From: Maniola hyperantus
Lineage: Eukaryota > Arthropoda > Insecta > Lepidoptera > Nymphalidae
Assembly (NCBI RefSeq): GCF_902806685.2
Contig: NC_048560.1
Coordinates: forward strand, 7,592,212-7,656,211
Length of the DNA stretch: 64,000 nucleotides
Reading direction: 5' to 3'
Shown here: positions 29,863 through 39,315 of the stretch, piece by piece
Numbering within the stretch: the stretch's first letter is position 1
Layout of the letters: each line of letters begins with the position of its first letter
Notes under the pieces: model-generated
Seen by the model: only the letters and a program-made list of their open reading frames with translations
Database searches by the model: none
Told to the model about the DNA's origin: nothing
Translations under genes and position numbers: made by a program

Positions 29863-31127
29863 TTTTTTGAATTTTTGTCCGGAGCGGGTTTACTAGTCGC
29901 CTTTTTACTACAACTTGGACATGTCTTTACTGTAAAGTTCTGACGTCCACACGAAAAACATCTAATAAATTTCGGAACTGTCCTGCAAAATTTAAAGGAA
30001 TGGTTACCCTTGCCGCACTTGTAACATAGTTGTTTATTTGTTTTCGAAAAATCAGTGCCTTTACTTGTATCAACCTTAGGTGCAGGTGTGACTGAAAGTG
30101 TGTTTATCTGTTTTGTCACTTGTTTGTAAGCAAACTCTGAACTTAAAGTTGCCTTACTGTTAGTAGGCTCAGAAAATAAGGCGGAACGCTGCCTCGCAGC
30201 CTCTAGTTTGCGACACTTTTCCTTCAACATTGCGACAGACTTAATGTCAACAAGAGCTAATTGTTCTGAGTAAAAAGGGCGAATATTATGTAATAAAATT
30301 TGTAACTTTTGTTCTTCGGAAAGTGGTGTTGACAACCTTGAAAACATGCCAAACATTACAGCGAAATAGATAGACACAGGTTCTTCAGAGCCTTGTGTTC
30401 TTGCTCGAATTTCACCTAGCAACCTGTAGTCATAATCTACTGCATCAAATTCCTCTAAAAATAAAGTTTTCAATTCTGACCAAGACGAAACTTGACATTT
30501 GTTGCCTCTGTACCATAACAATGCTCGGCCTGTAAAAAGATGAAATGCAGAAACAAATAATTTTCCATCTGAAACGCCATAAGATCTTTTATATTCCTCA
30601 ACGCGTTCGATGAAACTGCGCGGATCACCCTGTCCGTTGAAATTTAACTTCCACTTGGCAACATTTTTATCACCAGTGCAGTCAACGGCGGTACTCTCGG
30701 AATCCAGTGATTCGTCGTGAGACGACTCATTGTCAGCATCTAATCTGGAAATCAAACTCTGCAACTTTGTATGTAATTCACTCTTCCTACTTATTAAGCT
30801 GAGTTCGGAACACTGTATTCTCAAAATTCTAAAGTACAAATGTGAAGCTAAAGCTTTAGACCTACAGAGGGCATGTCTATCTTTAGTGTCAGAACACTTT
30901 TTTAATAAATCTTCTAAGTCTTGAAGTTTTTTAGTAATAACCCCTAACTCACTTTCAGAAGAGAAATCTGTCTCTAAAATTGATTCAGAAGGAATTTCCT
31001 GAATTAATTGTTTTAACTGTTTCTTTAAACCTAGCACTGTAGGTGCTGGAGTTTCGGAACGAATGGATACCTCATAACACAATTCGTCCTTCAAAAGTGA
31101 ATGAAACTGGGCAAAAGTCTGTTCCAT
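29859..31127 (-). CDS. gag: Gag polyprotein of LTR element copy 1
   Basis: 422 residues from the ATG at 31127 to TAA at 29859. Gag builds the cytoplasmic particle that packages the RNA. The middle (about residues 150-275) has the retrotransposon-gag pattern: a FNGQGDPRSFIERV start, then ALLWYRG, FLEEFDAVDYDYRL and LSEEQKLQILLHNI. The C-terminal part has one standard zinc knuckle C-X2-C-X4-H-X4-C (CYKCGKGNHSFKFC, about residues 361-374). A second knuckle-like motif has Phe at the His position (CFSCGRQNFTVKTC). The N-terminus is acidic and probably helical. The last codons hold the slippery heptamer leading to pol. Copy 2 carries the same changed second knuckle, so it is a family trait. Confidence 0.93.
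   Translation of the reverse strand: MEQTFAQFHSLLKDELCYEVSIRSETPAPTVLGLKKQLKQLIQEIPSESILETDFSSESELGVITKKLQDLEDLLKKCSDTKDRHALCRSKALASHLYFRILRIQCSELSLISRKSELHTKLQSLISRLDADNESSHDESLDSESTAVDCTGDKNVAKWKLNFNGQGDPRSFIERVEEYKRSYGVSDGKLFVSAFHLFTGRALLWYRGNKCQVSSWSELKTLFLEEFDAVDYDYRLLGEIRARTQGSEEPVSIYFAVMFGMFSRLSTPLSEEQKLQILLHNIRPFYSEQLALVDIKSVAMLKEKCRKLEAARQRSALFSEPTNSKATLSSEFAYKQVTKQINTLSVTPAPKVDTSKGTDFSKTNKQLCYKCGKGNHSFKFCRTVPKFIRCFSCGRQNFTVKTCPSCSKKATSKPAPDKNSKN
29862..29868 (-). promoter_or_regulatory. Programmed -1 frameshift site A AAA AAC
   Basis: In the gag frame the heptamer reads A AAA AAC and is followed at once by the gag stop TAA. It fits the X XXY YYZ rule. Slipping back one base puts the ribosome in the pol frame, which is open from that point. 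I did not establish a stimulatory RNA structure. Confidence 0.85.
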
Positions 31128-32280
31128 TGTGTTAAGTCAAAACACATTTAACAAAATATCGAGCTTGTGTAACTGTCTATGTTTAGCCTTATACAAATTG
31201 GTTAAACACAAACACAAAAGAAGTTATTTAAACTATTAAATATACACAAGCAAAATACACAACAAAAACAATATTCTTAAGTCTATCCTAACTATTTTAT
31301 CAATTATGTTCCTATTCCAAAATATTGTTAATAATACAAGCACATATTATTACTATAGTAAACAAAATATAACAAAATAAAACTTCCCAAAATTGAATAA
31401 ATGATTGTAAGGTGCAGTATCACCTTTATGAGTACACAGTGTGTTACAACCTTTACAATTACAAAAGTAAACAGGCAACAAAGTTGCAATGAACTCTGAC
31501 TAGCATATTATCTTTCAAAAAAAAAAAACAAAGAGATTGTGCAATGGTTTGATGACTGTTACTTTACACTTTTAACACATAACCTAAAATACAACAAAAT
31601 CTGTTTCTAAATGTCACTTTAAACTACCAGCATTCACTTAAACTTAACATGTTTTGTGTGTGAAGTAGCTTTTATCATAACCTTAACACAGCTCTAAACA
31701 AAATTTCAACAAAATAATGAAGTATCAAGTCACTGAAAAAAAATTGTTCATAACTTCATACTTGAACTTAATGTAATCTCTGAATATAGTTTATATATTT
31801 AGTTTCACAAGTTGTAACTCTTAGTATTTATAAATGTATGTGTGTAACTAGTTAACGGCACATAGCGTTTCAAAACTTTAATTATACTAAGTTACCGGAA
31901 ATTTCAAACATAAGATGTACTTACTATTGAAAGCAATACCCAACAACAACTCAGTTAAGCAATGTTTATTACTAAACTGAAGGCAAACATTCACTTATAC
32001 ACCTCCAAGGTAAGTCGATAACATAATTAAACGGCATAAGCACCATTTATAATGTGTTAATTAAATAAGAAAAAACCACTGTTGGACTATACTCAGAAAA
32101 TTACTTAAACTATCAAACAAAATTTCTAACTATTAGTTATTATTTAGTTAGTTAACCATAAAAAACAGCTTAGTGCTCTTTGCAATGTGTCACTACTTAG
32201 AAAATTGTACAATCAGCGGAGTACATTTCATAAAATTCACAAAATTTCTCAAAATATACTGAAATAACTATATAAAAAAA
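31128..32280 (-). other. 5' leader of copy 1
   Basis: About 1.15 kb between PBS and gag, AT-rich and without a long open frame. It should hold the packaging and dimerisation signals, but none can be named from sequence. Confidence 0.6.
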
Positions 32281-32292
32281 CGTTGGGCGCCA
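32281..32292 (-). other. Primer-binding site of copy 1 (tRNA-Lys type, shortened)
   Basis: On the minus strand TGGCGCCCAACG starts two bases after the 5' LTR. It is complementary to the 3' end of tRNA-Lys(CUU)-type tRNAs (from memory of that tRNA end). Copy 2 continues the match with a TGGGGC block, which copy 1 lacks. Confidence 0.75.
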
Positions 32293-32294
32293 TT

Positions 32295-33773
32295 TGTAAG
32301 GGTGGTAAATTGGGCGGAATAGAAATATACCCGGATACGGAATAATCTACCACCTTACAAAGATTAGAGGAAAATAATAATTTACTTTACTTGATCTATC
32401 TACCTAGTAAAGAATAGAAGCTAGCCGTCGACTCCCTTGTAATGTATATGAGGTGTTATAAATGAAATTTGCTAGATGTTAGGCAAAATTGTTTTTAATG
32501 TAACTTTTACCGGGGTCGCTTAATACATAGTGATGGCTAATAATGCTTAGTTATTCTAGCTTAATGCCAAGACTTAATTTAGATACATTAGAATGCCTTA
32601 GGTAGATAGTACATAAAATCTATGTTTTAAATTTAAGATGCCATTGGCATGGAATAGACAATGACACAGTAAAATTCATAAAATTGTTTCAAAATAAAAG
32701 CTCAGTAGTAAAGACAGGGTTCTTACTGTACACATACACTAAGAAGGTTCACTAAACTGTTCCAGGATACAAACATTTGCTTACTTGTAGGTGCGAAGAC
32801 TGCAAGGTAGCTGGACGGCATCGGCCAAGATCCAAAACTCAATTTAACTTGATTCTTCACAACCGAAATGTTTCCTTACAAAGATTTTCACCAAGTCTTA
32901 TCCATAGAAATTAAGTTGCCAACGTGAATGCGCAAAAGAAATAAATACGGAAAACGAAAGCGAAAAACGGAAAACCGAAAACTAAAAACGGAAACGCAAA
33001 CGGAAAACGGAAACCCTGCAACAAAGAAAAACAAGATTATAATTTGTGCTGTGTGAAAATTTCGACACGTGGAATTTTCCCGATCAAACACAACTCACCT
33101 ATTGAACTCCTGGCCACCAATGTTTTTCAGGAGTCCACCCACAACCCATTATCCTCATTTATTTGGGAAGGTAAAATAACTGGAACTGAAAGGGAAAATC
33201 ATGAAATTAGGATTTTCTCTAACCAAACCGCCATTTTGTCGAATCCACATTACTTGATTTTTCACTCACCATAATTGATGAAACATTGAAATACGTTAGG
33301 ATGACTAAATTTATAACTATTGTATTTTCCCAGGCGAAGCCATGGGCGAAAAGGAGTGAGATTTTCCTGGAACGAAAAAATTCGTCTTCACATGTTGACT
33401 CCAGAAAAATTCTAAATCTCACCAATCGGTGTTGCCAGACGCAACCCGAGTGTGGCCGCTCTCATTTAGTTTGATCATGAAGCCAATTCATTTTTGAATA
33501 TTTGCGGAACCTAAGGATATATTATAAGAACCGTTTTGTTAATGACTTAACAATAAACAAATGATATTATGGTTTTATTTAATTATTTTGTTTTATTTTT
33601 ACGACAATTGACAACGAAGCAAACGCCATCTATTGTGGCTCGAATGAACTCTGAACATCGACCCACGCGTAGTTCTGCACCTTGATGCTAGGTGGCACCA
33701 ACATACTTTGAACAAAATAGATTTTTATTAAAAGCGAAACGCTAGTTAGTAGTTCAAAATTTACAACGTCACA
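32295..33773 (-). repeat. 5' LTR of copy 1
   Basis: 1479 bp, exactly 7924 bp from its partner. As the 5' LTR it should contain the promoter for the minus-strand genomic RNA. I did not locate a TATA or initiator with confidence. Confidence 0.93.
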
Positions 33774-34029
33774 GTAGGAGAACCAGAGTAGCCAACATAG
33801 TTGGTTGTGAAGCTGAAGTAGCAATGGACAGGACAAATAGTTCGATAAAACGTAGACGTTGGGGTCCCAAAGTGCCAGAATGGCGACCGGAAATCGCAGC
33901 ATTGAAAGACCCCCTACCAAGTGGATAGACGACATCAAACGAATTGCGACAGCCGCTGGATTCAGGCGGCGCAAGACCGTGGCGTATGGAATTCCCAGCA
34001 AGAGACCTATGTCCAGCAGTGGATGTCTA
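33774..34029 (+). pseudogene. RTE-like LINE remnant, part right of the LTR element
   Basis: Resumes with GTAGGAGAACCAGAGTAGCC (GTAG is the right target duplication) and ends GACCTATGTCCAGCAGTGGA. The frame is broken. It is the 3' continuation of 24311-24370. Confidence 0.7.
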
Positions 34030-34439
34030 TCAGTACCCTTATTATAAATGCGGAAGTGTGTTTGTTTGTTGGTTTGTCCTTCAATCACGTCGCAACAGTG
34101 CAACGGATTGACGTGATTTAGCATTAATGCTGAGCTGGGGCCATTTCATCTTGTGCCAAGTGGGTGCAAGAACTAATTTTAAATTAAATTAATTATTAAA
34201 TACTTCTTATTACCTACTAACTACTACCTACTAACCATTAATTTTAAGTTTGTTTGTACCTTAGGCATAAGATGAATAAACTAGTTTTCTTTCTTTCTTC
34301 TTTCTTTCTGATTTTGTGCATGGGTATAGATAAAGACCTGGAGAGTGACAGGCTACTTTTTATACCGGAAAATCAAAGAGTTCCCACGGGATTTTAAAAA
34401 ACCTAATGCCACGCGGACGAAGTCGCGTGCATCAGCTAG
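34030..34439 (+). mobile_element. Helitron-like family B with a retroposon insertion
   Basis: TCAGTACCCTTATTATAAAT ... CGAAGTCGCGTGCATCAGCTAG|T. It is inserted at the RTE 3' end. A retroposon at 34120-34309 splits its GATTTTTTGCATGGG block. Confidence 0.7.
34120..34309 (+). repeat. Retroposon with (TTTCT)n tail
   Basis: AGCATTAATGCTGAGCTGGG ... TAAACTAGTTTTCTTTCTTT. GATTT occurs at both borders (34115-34119 and 34310-34314), consistent with a short target duplication. A reversed copy is at 21640-21812. Confidence 0.65.
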
Positions 34440-34568
34440 TTAGTTGATAATGATAAGGATCTTGAATGAAAATATATGCAATATTTACTATTTAATTGAC
34501 CTAGAAATGATTCTGAGGTAAGCGTGGATCATGTTAGGTTAGAATAAATTGGTAAGACAAAGTACTTA

Positions 34569-34811
34569 TAGTAAAATTCACCTAAAATCTGTCCTAGCAT
34601 AGAATGCTATGTCCGACCTGCTACGCGTTACATCTGAGCACACAGACGGACGGCACAATTAGCCAGTAAATGTCCGATAGTGGGCCGCTGCGGAGGCAAC
34701 TAAACGTCGCAGTGCTATTACTGACGCAGCGATTCCACCCATCGTGCGATATTCCGAACTGTGCTAGTGTTGCCATGACACGGCCATTATGATTTTGCTG
34801 ATGCTATACTC
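34569..34811 (+). repeat. Local direct duplication, unit 1 (0.53-kb spacing)
   Basis: TAGTAAAATTCACCTAAAATC ... GACACGGCCATTATGATTTT, repeated at 35097-35340. It contains the TGTCCGATAGTGGG and ACGTCGCAGTGCTATTACTG blocks. No coding signature. Confidence 0.75.
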
Positions 34812-35096
34812 TCCCAAGTTTGCAAATAGTATTGGTCTGTGTGACTTCAAAAGAAAGCTATTTTTATTTAAGTAGTTATTATAAGGTGCTTGTTGTCCTT
34901 AGATTTAAGAATATTTTAGTAGTGATTACTAGTTTTTATAATATTTTTCTTAGTAAATATAAAAGCTATAACAGTTTAGAACACTATCTTGTGGGTAACT
35001 GAAAGTACAACTGGTTGCTTCCACGCAAATTCACTTAGGAATTTATCAATTGTACGAGTATGGAAAGTTGGTTTGGTTTGGCTAGTTAGAAGACTT

Positions 35097-35340
35097 GTAG
35101 TAAAATCTACCTAAAATCTGTCCTAGTATAGAATGCTATATCCTCCCTGCTACGTTACATCTGAGCACACAGACGGACGTCACAATTAGCCAGTAAATGT
35201 CCGATAGTGGGTCGCTGCGGAGGCAACTAAACGTCGCAGTGCTATTACTGACGCAGCGCTTCCACGTCGTGCGATATACCGACTGTGCTAGTGTTGCCAT
35301 GACACGGCCATTATGATTTTACTGACGCTCTACTCTCTCT
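35097..35340 (+). repeat. Local direct duplication, unit 2 (0.53-kb spacing)
   Basis: Second copy of 34569-34811, about 90% alike by eye, with small indels. Confidence 0.75.
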
Positions 35341-35398
35341 TCCCGAACGAACGAACGTAGTATCCCGGGCACTTATAACTTTTTAAGCAATTAGTTAC

Positions 35399-35559
35399 AG
35401 TACGCGGCAGAAAGTAATGTACATCGGCCTTTGGAATGAGATTTCGGCTTTGTGATACCTATATTATCACGTTTTGTCGGTCTCAAAACAGAGACAATGC
35501 TCTACAAATCTGCTATCTCCTTCTAAAGTTCGATTTACATTACTTTCTGCCGCGTACTG
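35399..35559. mobile_element. TA-flanked MITE, copy 2
   Basis: CAGTACGCGGCAGAAAGTAA ... TTTCTGCCGCGTACTG; left flank TA, right flank TG. Internal deletion relative to 36772-36951. Confidence 0.75.
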
Positions 35560-35848
35560 TGGTGTGTGGTGGTATCACTTACTTCGATCGCCGTGAAGCC
35601 AGAAGAGAAATTAAGCCTCTAATTCTTTCTGGCCTATAAACTTTACTAACCATCTTAATAGTAATAGTTAAATTGCAATTATACCAAGTAGCCAGTTACA
35701 GGGGCGGGACAAAATGAGCCCATTGAAACTAGACTAATTAGTGTAAAGCACGGTTAAAACTAAACTTTAAGTTTAACTGCGAAGGACATAGCAGTCGTGC
35801 ACACTTGAGCCAAATTAAACGGATAAGGGTTATGTGTATGACTTTTAA
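35560..35848. other. Unassigned DNA
   Basis: Nothing is recognised. Confidence 0.35.
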
Positions 35849-36020
35849 TCTAAATATATAAAAGAAAAAGGTGACTGACTGACTGACCTACACAACTCAC
35901 ACTACTGGACGGATCGGGCTGAAATTTGGCATGCATATAGCTATTATGACGTAGACATCCGCTAAGAAAGGATTTTAGAGAATTCAACCCCTAAGAAGGT
36001 AAAATGAGGGTTTGAAACTA
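35849..36020 (+). mobile_element. Helitron-like family A, 3'-truncated
   Basis: TCTAAATATATAAAAGAAAA with (GACT)n and the core to CAACCCCTAAGAAGG. The CTAG end is missing. Confidence 0.6.
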
Positions 36021-36045
36021 GTTTTAATGTAGTCTGTCTATCTGT

Positions 36046-36500
36046 CTGTCTTTTCCGGCGTGCGTTGCCGACCTTTCAGGAATTTGTTGGTCCGCCCCTT
36101 GAATAACCCCATGTTGTAATCTAATGGGAACGCCGCGGAAGGGAGTTGGTTCCACAGTTGGTATGTGCGTGGAAAAAAGGATCTGGCACAACGGGTGGTC
36201 GAAGTGCTCCAGACACCCAGGTGGTGAGGGTGGAATTGTTTGCGGTGGCGTGCGGTTCAGTTCTAGAAAAACGAGGGTGAAATGAGATCAAACAACTCTT
36301 CAGAACACTCTGCATTATAAAGGCGATAGAACACGCATAGAGAGCTAACGTCTCTGCGGTGCTCCAGGCTTTCCAACGAGCCGGTTAGTTTGGGATCGTC
36401 CACAAGTCAAACAGCTCGCCTTTGGATCCGATCAAATGGAAGGAGTTGGTACTGGGGTGCTCTGGCCCAAAGGTGAGAGCAGTACTTCATATGGCTTAGA
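36046..36500 (-). pseudogene. Jockey-like LINE, reverse-transcriptase C-terminal remnant
   Basis: Read on the minus strand, the segment gives CSHLWARAPQYQLLPFDR, then SLESLEHRRDVSSLCVFYR, NAECSEELFDLI, HHLGVWS and RSFFPRTYQLWNQLP, ending near FLKGRQRT. This is the C-terminal tail that follows the RT domain in Jockey-like LINEs of insects. There are internal stops (for example in the CTAGAACTGA stretch near 36260 and at the position after IQRRAV), and no RT catalytic block, so it is a dead 5'-truncated copy. The 3' tail (ATGTTCATGGGCGGCGG type) is absent here. Confidence 0.7.
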
Positions 36501-36768
36501 GATAGCTTGTTTCTTGAAGGAAATTCTTTCTAGCCGCGATGAGAGTGGCTCACTAGCAGCGATGGGTTGATAATTGCATTTTATAGTCTTTGTTCCTTGG
36601 AGAGAATGCAAATGGGTAGCTATGACGTCATCATAGCAAGCTAAAGAGCAACTAAGCGAGCCTCTGAAGTCTGATCCTCATAACTCGAACAACTCCAGTT
36701 ATATTAATTTAAATTCCACGCAGTTTTAATTTGTGGTACAAGTCATAAACTCAAGTATTAATTGTTAT
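36501..36768. other. Unassigned DNA
   Basis: Nothing is recognised. Confidence 0.35.
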
Positions 36769-36771
36769 GTA

Positions 36772-36951
36772 CAGTGCGGAGCAGAAAATATTGTACATCG
36801 ACCTTTAGAAAGAGGTAGCGGTTTTGAAGAGCATTGTCTCTGTCGTTGAGACCGATAAAACGCCGCATAGGTATGAGTGACAGAGACAACGCTCTACAAA
36901 ACCAATATGTCAGTCTAAAGGCTGATGTACATTATTTTCTGCCGCGTACTG
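36772..36951. mobile_element. TA-flanked MITE, copy 3
   Basis: CAGTGCGGAGCAGAAAATAT ... TTTTCTGCCGCGTACTG with TA on both sides (36770-36771 and 36952-36953). It is the most complete copy, with internal repeats AGAGACAACGCTCTACAAAA and AGAGCATTGTCTCTGTCG. Confidence 0.8.
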
Positions 36952-36954
36952 TAG

Positions 36955-37136
36955 TCCGATAGACGTTGAGGTCCCACTCGCACTAAAAAGCCCAGCGTTA
37001 GAAGACCCCCACTAGGTGGACGGATGACATCAAGCGAGTCGCAGGGAGCCGCTGGATGACGGCGCTGCAAGACCGTGGTGTGTGAAAATCCCTATAAGAG
37101 ACCTATGTTCAGCCATGGACGTCTATCGGTGGATAA
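36955..37136 (+). pseudogene. RTE-like LINE 3' fragment
   Basis: CCGATAGACGTTGAGGTCCC ... GCCATGGACGTCTATCGG. Same block as 33840-34028. Frame broken. Confidence 0.6.
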
Positions 37137-37252
37137 AGACGAAGTTCTGTTCAAAGTCAAAGCACGCTCTCTACACCTCAGCCTTATTTATATCCAGCAC
37201 CCCACCGCTATGATTTTTGTACAAAAAAACTTTTGTCAAATCCTCCACTCTC

Positions 37253-37405
37253 ACTCCCGCTACCTCCTATGACTTATACCGCACGCTATACGTGACCGTT
37301 GGACGATCACGTAGCGACATTATCAGTGAGTTAGTTAATCAAGTTACTGGTGTAGCGAGCAAATACTGGTTTGCAGTTAAGTACTGTCACTAACTTACCG
37401 ACTTT
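37253..37405 (+). repeat. Local direct duplication, unit 1 (0.5-kb spacing)
   Basis: CTCCCGCTACCTCCTATGAC ... GTTTGCAGTTAAGTACTGTC. The unit contains the inverted pair CGCTATACGTGA / TCACGTAGCG. Confidence 0.75.
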
Positions 37406-37414
37406 CTAACACTA

Positions 37415-37630
37415 ATCGTCACCATCATTATCAACCGATAGACGTCCACTGCTGGACATAGGTATCTTGTAGGGACTTCCACACGCCACGGTCTTGCGCC
37501 GCCGCCATCCAGCGCTTCTCTTCAACTCGTTTGATGTCGTCCGTCCACCTAGTGGAGGGTCTTCCAACGCTGTGCTTTCTGGTGCGAAGTCGCTATTCCA
37601 GCACTTTGAGACCCCAAAGTCTATCGATTA
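37415..37630 (-). pseudogene. RTE-like LINE 3' fragment
   Basis: Reverse copy of the same RTE tail, opposite in orientation to 36955-37136. It lies between the two duplicate units. Confidence 0.65.
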
Positions 37631-37749
37631 AAGAGACAGAGGTATGACTTTAAACTAAATCCGTCTTTTCAACCTTAAATCTGAAAAAGTCTTCAAAGGT
37701 TCATGGCTACAAAGTTATAAAACCAACTCTTGTAAAATCCCCCGCTCCT

Positions 37750-37897
37750 GCTCTCGCTACCTCCTATGACTTACACCACACGCTATACGTGACCGTTGGA
37801 CGATCACGTAGCGACATTATCAGTGAGTTAGTTAATCAAGTTACTGGTGTAGCGAGCAAATACTGGTTTGCAGTTACTGTCACTAACTTACTGACTT
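37750..37897 (+). repeat. Local direct duplication, unit 2 (0.5-kb spacing)
   Basis: Second copy of 37253-37405, nearly identical over CACGCTATACGTGACCGTTG ... GAGCAAATACTGGTTTGCAG. Confidence 0.75.
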
Positions 37898-38000
37898 ACT
37901 AGAGCTAATAATGAATAGTAATTACTGTTAACTATAGTTACTGCAGTATATAACTAATTAGGAATAGAAACTTAGTTTTGTTAGCTTATTATTTAATGAC

Positions 38001-38219
38001 TAGCACATGCCCGCAACTTTATCTGCGTGGACTACATAATTTCAAGTCCCTATTCTTCCCTTAGGGGTTGAATTTTCAAAATTACTTTCTTAGAGGATGT
38101 CTACAGCATAATAGCTATATTATGCATGCCTAATTTCAGCCTGATCCAGCCAATATTTTGAGCTGTGCGTTGATAGACCTGTCAGTCAGCCAGCCAATCC
38201 TGTAGCTTTATATATTTAG
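38001..38219 (-). mobile_element. Helitron-like family A, diverged
   Basis: CTAGCACATGCCCGCAACTT ... CTTTATATATTTAGA|T with the GTCAGTCAGCCAGCCAATC remnant of the microsatellite. Confidence 0.65.
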
Positions 38220-38530
38220 ATCACTACCCATATTATAAATTTAATGTTTGGAGCCCCAATAGCTCAACCGGTATATGAGTGGACTGAAAACCGAAAGGTC
38301 GACGGTTCAAATCCCGCCCGTTGCACTATTGTCGTACCTACTCCTAGCACAAGCCTGACGCTTAATTGGAGAGGAAAGGGGAATATTAGTCATTTAATAT
38401 GCCTAATATACTATTTAAAAAAAAATAAAAAAAAATGTGAAAGTGTGTTTGTTTGTTGGTTTATTGGTTTGCCCTTCAATCACGCCGCAACGGAGCAACC
38501 GATCGACGTGATTTTTTGCATGGTTAAAAT
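38220..38530 (+). mobile_element. Helitron-like family B, split by SINE-2
   Basis: TCACTACCCATATTATAAAT is interrupted at about 38243 by SINE-2 and resumes at about 38435 with TGTGAAAGTGTGTTTGTTTG, ending at TTTTTTGCATGG. The 3' half is missing. Confidence 0.6.
38245..38434 (+). repeat. SINE-2 (tRNA-Phe-like head), sense copy
   Basis: GGAGCCCCAATAGCTCAACC (A-box), GGACTGAAAACCGAAAGG (GAA anticodon-like), GACGGTTCAAATCCC (B-box), then the body and an A-rich tail. It lacks a good acceptor stem and has a SINE body, so it is not a tRNA gene. Confidence 0.75.
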
Positions 38531-38577
38531 CCCTACTTCCAGAATAGGAGGTCGACATATTGACCACTAGTCTATCA

Positions 38578-38675
38578 CTGTTTATTATTAATCAGCTAGT
38601 AATTAATTAGTTTAGCTGTTTATTATTAATCAGCTAGTAATTAATTAGTTCAGCTGCTTATTATTAATCAGCTAG
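38578..38675 (+). repeat. 38-bp tandem repeat, 2.6 units
   Basis: The unit CTGTTTATTATTAATCAGCT continues with AGTAATTAATTAGTTTAG. The copies start at 38578, 38616 and 38654 (partial). Each contains CAGCTAG, the Helitron-like 3' end string, which may be chance. Confidence 0.8.
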
Positions 38676-38699
38676 TTAAGTATAATTTTAAATACACAT

Positions 38700-38786
38700 C
38701 AAAAATTGCGAACCGGCAGGAATCGAACCCGCGTCTCCTGGGATCGCGCCCGACGCTCTAACCACTAAGCTACAGCCCCTTACTGC
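38700..38786 (-). repeat. SINE-4 head, inverted
   Basis: The inverse of AGCTTAGTGGTTAGAGCGTC (A-box) and GGGTTCGATTCCTGCC (B-box). It faces the sense copy that begins at 38812. Confidence 0.7.
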
Positions 38787-38811
38787 CAGTGACGAAATTT
38801 GTGATGTGGGC

Positions 38812-38934
38812 GCGATCCCAGGAGACGCGGGTTCGATTCCTGCCGGTTCGCAATTTTTGATGTGTATTTAAAATTATTTAGAAATTTCCTTCAAGTGTAG
38901 GTGAAACACTATAAAAATTATAAAAATATAGTAA
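38812..38934 (+). repeat. SINE-4, 5'-truncated sense copy
   Basis: GCGATCCCAGGAGACGCGGG ... GTGAAACACTATAAAAATTA. It is essentially identical to 39640-39762. Confidence 0.7.
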
Positions 38935-39119
38935 AAAGTATGTCACTATTCGTTCAAAGAGCTGCATTGTAATATGGGCCTTTGAAAGTAGTTTCGATAA
39001 CTGCAAAAAGATGTCGCTACTAGATGGCAGAAACAGTCGCTTCAGTACTGAGTGAGCATACCACAGAGCAGAAACAAAGAGGAGTTGGCCTAAGCAACTG
39101 TGCACTGTGATTTTCAACT

Positions 39120-39238
39120 AGGTCCTGACGTCATCACTGTGGGCGGGGCCTTAGTTAGTATGCTGTCTGCGTTCGTCAGGTTCACATATATTGAGACTCG
39201 TATTATCGGTGTGTTTTCGCGTTTTTAAGAACAAAAGG
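39120..39238 (+). promoter_or_regulatory. Possible promoter of the THAP exon
   Basis: A CRE-like TGACGTCA (39126-39133) and a GC box GGGCGGGGCC (39141-39150) lie about 100 bp upstream of the start codon, in otherwise AT-rich DNA. No TATA box is evident. Confidence 0.4.
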
Positions 39239-39315
39239 ATGAAGTGTTGTGTTTTATCGTGTCAAAGTTATTCAGACAGACGTTCTGATGCTATGAATGG
39301 TATCACATTTCATTT
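39239..39315 (+). CDS. THAP-type zinc-finger protein, first coding exon (partial gene)
   Basis: The ATG at 39239 opens 25 codons plus two bases, ending at a strong splice donor GTAAGTAAT (39316). The peptide begins MKCCVLSCQSYSD and ends NGITFH. A Met-Lys-Cys start, C-X3-C spacing and an ITFH block before the FP/xFP turn are hallmarks of the N-terminal half of the THAP domain, a C2CH zinc-binding DNA-binding fold. The rest of the domain (the C-X2-H half and AVPTIF-like end) would be in the next exon, which I did not find within the following kilobase. Known THAP genes include host transcription regulators and P-element-like transposases, and either is possible. The exon lies between direct SINE-4 copies, so it could also be a stranded fragment. 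Confidence 0.55.

Larger units (their letters stand above)
24371..33773 (-). mobile_element. Ty3/Gypsy-type LTR retrotransposon, copy 1 (complete, 9403 bp)
   Basis: The element lies on the minus strand. From its 5' end it has an LTR (33773-32295), a PBS (32292-32281), a leader of about 1.15 kb, gag (31127-29859), a -1 frameshift site, pol (29862-26674), an untranslated 3' part, a PPT (25863-25850) and a second LTR (25849-24371). The order protease, RT, RNase H, integrase and the D,D35E integrase place it in the Ty3/Gypsy group. There is no env frame between pol and the 3' LTR. Both long frames are open and the LTRs differ at one of 1479 positions, so the insertion is recent and may be competent. 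It lies inside an RTE remnant with a 4-bp duplication. Confidence 0.92.

Noticed and set aside
38250..38330. tRNA-Phe gene
   Set aside because: The same head recurs at 4806, 16560 and 46800 with the same body and A-tail. It is a SINE.
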